The translations under genes were made by a program, and so were the position numbers. Source: Bolinopsis microptera (Eukaryota; Ctenophora; Tentaculata; Lobata; Bolinopsidae). From it: 64,000 nt of DNA. The notes under the pieces were generated by a model, which had not been told where the DNA came from, made no database searches, and saw only the letters and a list, made by a program, of their open reading frames with translations. Of the stretch, positions 55,476 to 64,000 are shown one piece after another. Location: assembly GCF_026151205.1 (NCBI RefSeq), contig NC_087078.1:6916175-6980174 (forward strand). Reading direction: 5' to 3'. Numbering within the stretch: position 1 is the first letter of the stretch; each line of letters starts with the position of its first letter.

Positions 55476-57870
55476 AGGTGAATCCCGGGGACACACAAAC
55501 TATAGAAGGTCGAACCTACTCTCTGAACTGTGACGGTGTAGTGGGGGACATGCTGTACCTGACTGATCTGGATTATGATGCAGAAGCGGGACACAACATT
55601 GCTGAAATTGAGATATTCGGATTAGGTGAGATGAACCGGTCTGTCAGGCGGTGCGGTAATAAGAAAGTTAATTATAATACTTTAGTGTGCACCTTTCAAT
55701 ATTTGGACTTTTATATAAATAGCTCAGTTTAGAGATTGAGTCGGAGCTACAATAACATATTATCTTACTGATACCATTTCAGACATTTTGCCGATAGTAC
55801 GATCTAAAGCAAAAAGCTGGTACAAAGACTCATCTAATGAAGCTACACATTATGCTCCTGAGAAAGCCTATGACGGAGATTACACGACTACATATAGGGT
55901 GAAGGACATTGATGCTGAAGGAAACTTCTTGAAACTGTTCTTGTCACAAAAGTACAGAATAGGCACAGTGAAGCTGACAAACGTAAAGGAAGATTGTTGC
56001 GAGCAAAGAATACTTGGCACAGTGGTCATGGTGTACTCAACTGAGGGGGAGGAAGAAACGAAAGTTGCAGATTGCGGTGAAGAAATAACTGGTAAGATAA
56101 TTGACTTATTAGCGTCTAATATTAATCTAGAAAAGTCGTGGCAGTACAGAAGAGACAGAAGAGACAGAAATTTCACTCATAAGATTTACATTCAAAACGA
56201 TTTGAGTTTTAATGATATTTTCTCCAACAAGATTACGACGACAGTGTAGAATTCCAGACATTCTCTCTGGACTGTAAAGGAGCTGCAGGTGATATGATCT
56301 ACATCACTGATACAGAACTTGATCAACATGAAAATCATGGAAAAAGCCTAGGTCACCTTATATCTGAAGCAAATGTATTAGAAGCAAAAGAAGGTGATAA
56401 TATATGTATTTGTATGTCTTAATTTAATAAGACTGACGACACAATTTAATCTGTGGACAAGATTTTTCATCAATACAATGAAATCAACTGATTTAGGCAT
56501 GCACTGTTAATGAGTTTTACTTCAATTTGGAGTATGACTATATATTTTTATGTAAACGTGCAGAACAGTTTTGCTAGACTAACTTACCTTTGGACTTATT
56601 TCGGTTGTTATAGTGTACAATAGTGTAAGAATAGGAAGGGCGACGGGTGTACTGTCTTCTCTGAGTTTATTATCAATTTATCAACATTATCTTCAGAACC
56701 AAATTATCTTTCAATCTTGGTATTAATCGCTTAGATCAGAAATCACCGCTCATACAACTCACAGAAACCTGCGGGAGTCTTCCACAAATTGATCGTTTGG
56801 TGACAAAAGTAAAGTTTCCGATCGTAGAAGATACAGTGATAGAAATCAGTTGTAACCACCCGTGGTATGGCTTGTCAGGAGCTCACATGATAACTTGTGC
56901 TAAAGATCAAGAGTTCATCTTTGAGGAAGCACCTTCTTGTACTAAAGGTTAAGGAGCTAATATATCAGTCAGAATGACTTGAAGAAGAAATTGAGAATTC
57001 TACGTATAATGGAATAAATTCCGGTTTTTTAAAGAATATAGTATGTGATTTTGTTAGACAGACAGTAAATGTAACAGCCCCAATCTTCGTTTCAGATGTG
57101 GGACTATCCTGCCTGCCACTAGACACAAAGAAAGAAGAGCAAGCGTACCTACCTGTAAAGACGACGGGTGGAGATGTGACCTGGGACAAACTAACCTGGG
57201 CAGTGGTGGACCAATCTGGAGAAGTTATAGTATCTCACACCTGTCTGGAAAAATGTGGTATAAATGAGATGTTCTTAAAGGTTGATGTTGCAGGAGTGTA
57301 TGAGTACCGTGTGAAGATGCTGAAGGAGGGAGAGGAGTTGGAATGTGGCAGCGAGCTTTTTGTTGACTTTGGTAAGGTTTTTTAACATAATTATATAGCA
57401 TTAGAGCTCTAACAGATAGCACATAAGATTAAATATTAGGGCTAATTCAAAGCCGCATCGAAAAAAAACATACAAGGTATCAGGTATTGAAACAGGTAAA
57501 TTTAATTATTAGGGGATTTTGATCATCAAAATTTTGGGCATTTTGAAGATGCAAAACCTTAGCGAATTATTTTAACATATTGTTTGTCAAAATATGATTT
57601 TATATCGAACAAATGAACACAAATAGTGTGATATTGAAACGATGTTTGAAAATTACGAAACTTTTGAATTTATGTATATTGTTTGCTTTCTTCAGTTTGG
57701 CTGCTGTTTCACCTCTTTCAGGGCCAAATTATGTCGGACCATACCTAACAAGATGGACAGTTTATCGTAACTATTCTCGTTTGGTAGTTCCTGAAACCTC
57801 TGTTTCGACCAGATCTTTACACATGACTCAACAACTGCATGAAATCCCAGGAAGTCTTCAAACTATTTAA
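55476..57870 (+). CDS. 3' part of modular extracellular gene: F5/8-like domains, sushi, beta-sandwich
   Basis: Exons, all phase 1 with GT-AG sites: 55476-55625, 55783-56091, 56232-56393, 56765-56947, 57096-57371 and a terminal 57722-57870. The first is the tail of a galactose-binding-like domain (YSLNCDG.GDMLYLTD and NIAEIEIFG). Exons two and three make a second such domain (RSKAKSWYKDSSNEATHYAP, YDGDYTTTYRV, DMIYITD), as in fucolectin or coagulation-factor F5/8 families. Then a four-Cys sushi module and a Cys-poor beta-sandwich of 91 residues. The last exon gives 49 residues to TAA. The beginning of the first F5/8 domain and a signal peptide are missing upstream, where the foldback element lies. 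Likely a secreted or surface lectin-like protein. Confidence 0.8.
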
Positions 57871-58261
57871 CTAACAATGGACGGAATGGTCGAATAATTA
57901 ATAAAAAAGACAGGTGCAGTCTTATTAAATCGTTCAAATACTGATAAAATAATAATTTAAGGTTATAATTATTTTATATTGATTTAAAGATATAGTAGAC
58001 AATTAACTGAGGCGAAAAAAACAATAATATGTAAATAATGTGTATATTTAATATATTTTTGAATTGAGCAATGCGCAATTCCAATTCGTTACAATCAATA
58101 ACTTTAATATACAAAACTAGCTTAGCAATAGCTGAGATTAGTTGGCTATGTATGCATTCTACTACTTAAGATATGAAACTTCCAGTATTTGAAACCTTAC
58201 TTTTGAAATCTGCAATAAATTACTCATCACTTGAATTACTGATCATTTAACGATGCACCTT
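57871..58261. other. 3' flank, AT-rich
   Basis: Nothing supported. Probably 3' UTR and intergenic DNA of the preceding gene. Confidence 0.35.
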
Positions 58262-58630
58262 ATTAACTAATTAGTAATTAACTAATTAGTAATTAACCAA
58301 TTAGTAATTAACTAATCAGTAATTAACTAATTAGTAATTAACTAATTAGTAATTAACTAATTAGTAATTAACTAATTAGTAATTAACTTATTGAGTAATT
58401 AACTAATTAGTAATTAACTAATTAGTAATTAACTTATAAGTTATTAACTAATTAGTAATTAACTAATCAGTAATTAACTAATTAGTAATTAACTAATTAG
58501 TAATTAACTAATTAGTAATTAACTAATTAGTAATTAACTTATTGAGTAATTAACTAATTAGTAATTAACTAATTAGTAATTAAAATAAGTGGAGTAATTA
58601 AACTTAATTAGTATTTAACTAATTAGTATA
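58262..58630. repeat. 15-bp TTAACTAATTAGTAA satellite
   Basis: About 24 copies of a unit such as TTAACTAATTAGTAA with scattered variants (AATCAG, TTATTGAG, TTATAAG). The unit is partly self-complementary. The variant ATTAACTTATTGAG recurs at a spacing of about 150 bases, hinting at duplication of blocks. Confidence 0.95.
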
Positions 58631-60149
58631 TTTCTAAACTCACGGTGTGTTTCCCTGTGACTAGCTAATCCACAGTATAATCTCTCCAAACACGTTTCAG
58701 GAGGGAGCGGTTTAATATACTGGGTACTGATATGTTGTATCAGGTTTGTTAAATCAGGGGTTTAAGGGATCACAGTGTCCCGACTTAATCGTCACAACAT
58801 TTCACATATACTATCACATAGAAACAACTAATTTAAGAATACGGGTCGGTATCCCAGTATTCGCAATTAATTATGTCGCGTGAAAATCGATACTTGAAGA
58901 TCGGCCCTATTTTGTTGGATTGCGCGCTAACGTCAGACACCGCAATAGAAAACAGTGTTGAAATGCACATTTTTATTCATGTGCTGTGGCGCCAAATTTA
59001 ATTGATAAAATTCTTCAATTAAACGACACTTGATAGATTTGACTTTTATCTTTCGAAAATTGTGGTTGTATAAGGTGCATAATATACACTAGCGTTCAAA
59101 ATAATTGTTTTATATATTTACTAGTAGAAGCTCTAACGGGCATTTCTGCTTGATACGCTGGGACTCCACATAATCTTTCTAGGACTTATTTTTGACCCGA
59201 TAGAATCGATTAAAAGTGGTTTTTGATATGATAAAGTCTGAGTTTCCCTAGGTTAAAATCGCAAAAAACCGTTTTTGGGGCCAAAAGTATGCCAAAAAAA
59301 ACCATGTTTTTTTGAATTTTTTGAGCAAGTTAATTTCGTTGGCATTCAGCAAAATGTGCATGAAGATTAGCTGAACACAGCCGCACTGCTGGCATTAAAA
59401 TTAAAAGCTTATTATTCAGGGATTTCGTGCTACATTCAAGTCCATGAAAGTGAGCTGCCTTAATTGCTTGTAGGAAACTAGATTTAAATGCTGTACACCA
59501 AATTTAGAAAGATATGGAAAATATAATGGTTGATACCTGATGGTTATCTTGTCGGTTCAAAAAAATAACCCAAAGAAAACTTGTTATGGACGATTTAAAA
59601 ATCAGGTGTTTTTTACACATGTCGTATATGCTATCTATCACCTAGCCGCAACTTGGAAAAATGTAATTGATTGCCCCCTATTATCTCAGCTTGTGAAGCA
59701 AACTACGACGGAGCATTTTTGGATTGCGGCAGAATTACCAAAGCCTAGATCATACCCAAGTGTCGTGATTTTTGAAGAATCGCAAATTTACACTTCCATG
59801 ATCTCTTTAACTATGCCAACAAGTGTAGAAGGTATAATATAAAGGGGGCCCCACAGCTATATATCACATTCAGAATATGTAATACATATAATTTCTGAGA
59901 TATTAACAGGTACAAATATTCCCTGTGCAAAGATTGGCTCATTGGGGACACTTCAATCTAATTCAATGTAGAGAAAAGAGGGAAATGGGTTTTAAGAAAA
60001 ATAAAACTGTGAAGACCAAATTATTGGAATACTAGCGTTCTATATACCAATAATTATTCAGCCAAATAAAAATAAATCAGCTTTACAATATTGAAATTAC
60101 AGGAAGATAAAATGCGCATTCACCTCAGAAGGGAAGAAAGTGGAAGCAG
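58631..60149. other. no gene recognised
   Basis: A 100-codon open frame at 59540-59842 has no recognisable motif. ACTAGCGTTC occurs in direct orientation at about 59089 and 60031, so the stretch between may be an old duplicated or mobile segment. Confidence 0.3.
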
Positions 60150-60370
60150 ATCACGTGATGCCCTAATAAGGAGATGTAAAACACACGTGATGCCCCAAAT
60201 AAGGAGATGTAAAACACCACGTGTTGCCCTATTAAGGAGATGTAATAACTCCCGTGATGCCCAAATAAGGAGATGTTAAACACCACGTGATTGCCTTAAT
60301 TAAGGTGATTTTGTAAAAACACCAAGTGATGCCCTAATAAGGAGATGTTAAAACACGACGTGATGCCTTA
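60150..60370 (+). repeat. 34-bp minisatellite with CACGTG
   Basis: About six copies of a unit near AATAAGGAGATGTAAAACAC plus CACGTGATGCCCT. Most copies keep the CACGTG or CCCGTG word. It has open frame by chance (RRCKT repeats). Confidence 0.88.
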
Positions 60371-60606
60371 TATGAGAAAAATGCGCTCTCTCATCAGGAG
60401 GGAAGATAGTGCTCGTTGTGGATGGCAGAGAAACAATATAGCTTTAGGTAAGTGGTAAGTTTCTAGGGTGCACATCCCTCCGGCCCTGACAGAATCCACA
60501 TATAATTAACTTATTATCTAATGACTAATTATCTAATTATACTAATTATCTAATTAAGTAATTTACTAAATAAGCAGATCAATACTAGCTTTAGCTCTTT
60601 AGGCAA

Positions 60607-60722
60607 GTTTTTAGGGTGGCCCACGAGAGGATAGCATGAGGATGCTCTGCCTGCCTCTGGGGTATGGCAGCCCTAGGGGAAGTTGCCGGAGAAATCAAAG
60701 TGTTGATATGAAGATGGTTGGT
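60607..60722 (+). repeat. dispersed repeat, copy 2
   Basis: Matches 34095-34215: GCCCACGAGAGGATAGCATG, GATGCTCTGCCTGCCTCTGG, GAAGTTGCCGGAGAAATCA. Both copies have the same orientation. Flanks do not match, as expected of separate insertions. Confidence 0.65.
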
Positions 60723-61152
60723 ATTTTTATACAAGAATGGTAATAAAATTTGTTTGTAAGGGACAAGGTAGTGGATGATAAGATTTATAATAATGTTAAT
60801 GATATACATCTTAATGTTGTTTTTTTTACGTTGCGATTTCTAACTTTTAATGTCTTTAAGTTAATTTGGTTATGGATCTTTTTTATATCATACTCATCAA
60901 CTGATTATTCTTAGTTTAGGGTATAATTCATAGGCAGCCGCTTTGACATCGGCAATCTTTATTTTTATAATTTGGTTTGTTGATATTTGCGGGTTGAAAA
61001 TGCTTTATTTCATTTCATTTCATTTCACTTCAAGTGTTATGAGGGGGATCAGTGTTGTCAGTTGTAGTATGAAATTGTACTTCAACCATCATTTTCTTTT
61101 GTTTTGTAGACTAATGCACATACACATTAAACACACGTTCATAATATAATAA
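60723..61152. other. no gene recognised
   Basis: T-rich. A short ATTTCATTTCATTTCA run lies near 61007. Nothing else is supported. Confidence 0.35.
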
Positions 61153-61154
61153 TA

Positions 61155-61472
61155 CAGGGTGGGCCAAAAGTCAGTGGGCATGCGGTGGGCCTTAATAGCT
61201 CGCCGTGTTTTATATTTGAGAGGCTTTTGCTTCTGCGTATGGTTCGAACTCAAATTAAATCAATTTAGCCGATCCGACTATCCATACTAGGAAATTAAAT
61301 GCAAAAATGAACTTCATTTGAAAAAATGTACTCGAATATTTTTTTCGATTTGGACAAATCCTGCGAACCAGTGGTGGTAGTAAGTCATACCAGAAAGGAT
61401 TATTTCAATTGGTCAATCAGTGACCGAGATATTAAGGCCAACGTATGTCACTCGTCTTTTTGGCCCACCCTG
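61155..61472. mobile_element. mariner-type MITE at TA
   Basis: Ends CAGGGTGGGCCAAAAGT and its inverse (GGCCCACCCTG), each beside TA (61153-61154 and 61473-61474). A TA target and a CAGGGTGGGCC-type end match Tc1/mariner/IS630-like elements. The 318-base interior has only a 62-codon chance frame. Confidence 0.85.
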
Positions 61473-61474
61473 TA

Positions 61475-64000
61475 TTTAGTTAAACAGGTTACTATTATAT
61501 ATATAATAAATTAAATTGTACATACTAAAACAGTAGAAGCCAGCATTCCATGTTGATTGAACACGCACCAATCATGGACACATTCTGCTCTTCTGGTGTG
61601 GTTGTCGTTTTTGAGTTTTCAAATTTTTAGTACTACTGAGAATAATTTTCAATTTTGTTTTGGTCTTCGTTTTAGTTGCTGTTTGAGTTTAATTTCTTTA
61701 GTGCTGCTAATTGTTTCTAATTATCCCCTTATAGGGTTATTGTTTTCCTTTCATTTGGGTTGCTTAGATCTGGTATATAAAAAAATACAAATTTAAACAG
61801 CAAGTAAGTAAAAACAACCCTTCAGTTCGTACAATGGTTCTTACAACACGTCTCTTCTCTGGCCGTCTCTGGAGAAAGGAAAACGATCCTTTCCTGATTA
61901 TCTTATCCCACACTAACAGTACCTCTATCTGTTGGCGGCCAGTCCTACCACATTAACTAACATCTTACACCATCACTACCTGTTCTACCAGCACGTTTAA
62001 GCTGTTTTTTTGGAGGACGCTGTGTAGGACGCGCCAGACGCTGCCAATCTTGTAGTGACATTCTGTGACCCGGATCTGATGCGAGTTTCTGTATACAGTG
62101 GTATGCAAGCTTATCTATGATAGAAACAGGGCGAGTTGTGTTGCATATAGGGAGCTACACAACAAACACTGCTCTTAAAACTGATGGAATGTTCTGATAA
62201 AATTAAAGAGGCAAGGGTTTTGAGTTCCATATTCAAAACAGTTCCTATTGTTAGCTTAGAGGTGGGATTATCTGGCATGGACACCAATGGCAAAGGAAAG
62301 TGTGAGCCAATGTTTAAACGAACACAGTTGAATTTAACAACTTTGTACCAACGGTCAAGGGGGATACCCTTGATTTGAGATCAGGGGGGGGCGGATGCCA
62401 TCGGGCTAGTGAGTACCCATCTAGATAGACCAGTCCCCTTGTGGACTAGTGGGCGTCCCCGACCCCCCTATCAGTTCCAGCCCTGTTCTGTGTTTTATGG
62501 AGCAGGGGTGGTAGTTTTTATACGGGTTTTTTTTTACTTTAAAGTTTCCCAGGAACTTGCTAATGCCCCATTTTTCTGTGATTCCCCTAACCCTTTCCTG
62601 ATTTCCGATCAGTGATTTTGAGATCCTTTTGCCCCCTCGACCCCCCCAGGTCAGGTATTTCGACTTGTTGAAGGAGTAAAAATGGTACGAGTTCTAAATC
62701 CTGCCCGCAGTGTTAGGGAATAAACAGTAGTGTTCTGCAATATTTAGGTCCCAAGCCGAAACTTCGCATAAAGGATTTTCAGCACTTTGATGTGGGGATG
62801 GCCTGTAAATCATTGCTGTCTTCGAGAAGAGCTTAATTAAAAAGATTCGTCCCCAAAGTTTTTGTTCTAAGGGGGGGCAGTAGCGAAAAAGATTTTAAGT
62901 GAGTAGGCTTTTCGTGGTTATTTATTTTATTTTTTGGGATTTTGGGTTTAGAAAAATTTTACGAAACCAAAAATGATTGTTTTTCTTAAAAAAATGTCCC
63001 AATATTTAGGAAATAAAATTTAAAGGCTTTTACTAGAGGAAAATAAAAACAATTGGTTTTGAGGGGACATCAGTTATACAAACTAAAAAATGTAATTATC
63101 AATTAAATAGTACTGATGATATGTCATTACGTAAGTCTTTTGAAGAAGTTCAATCCACTCATAAAAAAGGTAGCGTTCGTTGAAGATGAAAAAATTTTGA
63201 GATAGCTTAATTCCCCTTTTTATAAATTGCTTTACCCAGTCAAGTCATCAATCCCGGGGGGAGGAGGGATTGCCCCATTACCCCTAGTAACCTGGTTTGG
63301 TTATAGTTTCCTTGGTTACTTGGAACGGAATGGGTTTTGGTAACCTGGTAATGGTAAACCCGGTTTTGGTTCCTAGACAAAAGTCATAATCCCGAGGGAT
63401 GGGTTTTGTCCCCATATTGTTCAATGTTCAGTGGTTACAAAATTTTTCCCTGGTTTCAAACGTAGAGTTGAGCAACTTGTATTTTTCGATTGAAAAATTC
63501 TGTTAATCTCCAAAAAGCTATCCTGAGTGGTGTGATGTCTAACCCAAAATGGGACGAAATATTTCTTTGCCCCCCTTAAGGGAGAAATCTTTGTGTCAAT
63601 ATTTTAAATTTTTGAAAACCCCCCCCGTTTAAAATTTGTGTTTTGACGAATTTGGCGGTAATTTCCAATTTTAAAAATAGGAAACCCCGTTAAGGTTGGG
63701 GCAGTAATGTGTTTAAAGTGAAAAAAAGTTTTTTTCCCCTAACGTCCGCCAACTTAAGGAAATGGAAAAATAAAACCCCCCCCCCTAGAGGTGGGGGGGT
63801 GGGTTCAAAACTCCCCAAATTTTTAATTTGTTCTCTTTGTGGGCCATTCATCATCTAAAGGAAAAAAATTTTTAGTTCACCATTCGTAGCCCCATATTCC
63901 CCCCCTCGGTATTAGATTTGGGGGGGTTGGATGTATTAGGGATTTTGGGGATTATCCTTATCCGAGTTAACCCGGACCCCGGGCAAAACTAATAAAAAGG
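61475..64000. other. right end: no gene recognised, homopolymer-rich
   Basis: No supported exon. From about 62370 on there are many runs of five to nine identical bases (G, C, T and A), which break every frame. Words like GGTAACCTGG near 63290-63350 resemble the minisatellite at 51777. Confidence 0.4.

Noticed and set aside
60091-60279. 62-codon Arg/Cys-rich frame
   Set aside because: Read-through of the 34-base minisatellite; no other support.

Overview
This is eukaryotic, animal DNA: AT-rich, with split genes, GT-AG introns, much repeat DNA and no operons. The best taxonomic clue is a complete innexin (gap-junction channel) at 18794-20161, which limits the source to a metazoan outside sponges and placozoans. 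With an SV2/SVOP-like transporter and a glutamate-receptor-like ligand-binding exon, and many phase-1 extracellular modules, I favour a ctenophore, with a cnidarian as the alternative; this is inference.

Layout. 1-3349: fragments of a minus-strand secreted gene plus low-complexity DNA. 3350-6860: a complete Merlin DNA transposon with perfect 8-bp target-site duplications, long compound inverted ends and two divergent genes, a DDE transposase and an unfamiliar zinc-knuckle/proline-alanine/HTH-like protein. 7539-16590: a complete 17-exon, 686-residue SV2/SVOP-like transporter whose introns carry a hairpin element, tandem repeats and a LINE bounded by a 12-bp duplication. 17857-18520: an 8-bp satellite just upstream of the single-exon innexin. 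20422-21778: a 1.36-kb foldback element in TTAA. 23785-32891: a secreted or cell-surface protein with a signal peptide, an unknown beta-rich domain, about 28 nearly identical 16-residue TNFR/GCC2-GCC3-like repeats and seven sushi modules. 36389-37444 (minus): part of a membrane protein with a PPxY tail. 38600-42620: decayed LINEs. 43640-53455: a repeat complex built around a 6-kb nested palindrome, flanked by two inverted copies of another transposon. The last exon of a GalNAc-transferase-like gene abuts the palindrome. 53912-54585 (minus): first exon of a receptor ligand-binding domain protein. 55476-57870: the 3' part of a second modular extracellular gene (F5/8-like, sushi, beta-sandwich). 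58262-64000: AT satellite, E-box minisatellite, a mariner MITE and poor-looking sequence.

The host genes point to cell-surface and neural-type functions (channel, vesicle-type transporter, receptor, modular adhesion or lectin-like proteins). Most of the remaining length is mobile DNA, much of it hairpin-forming. The strongest candidates for something undescribed are the two-gene Merlin element and the 6-kb nested palindrome. No tRNA, rRNA or CRISPR array was recognised.
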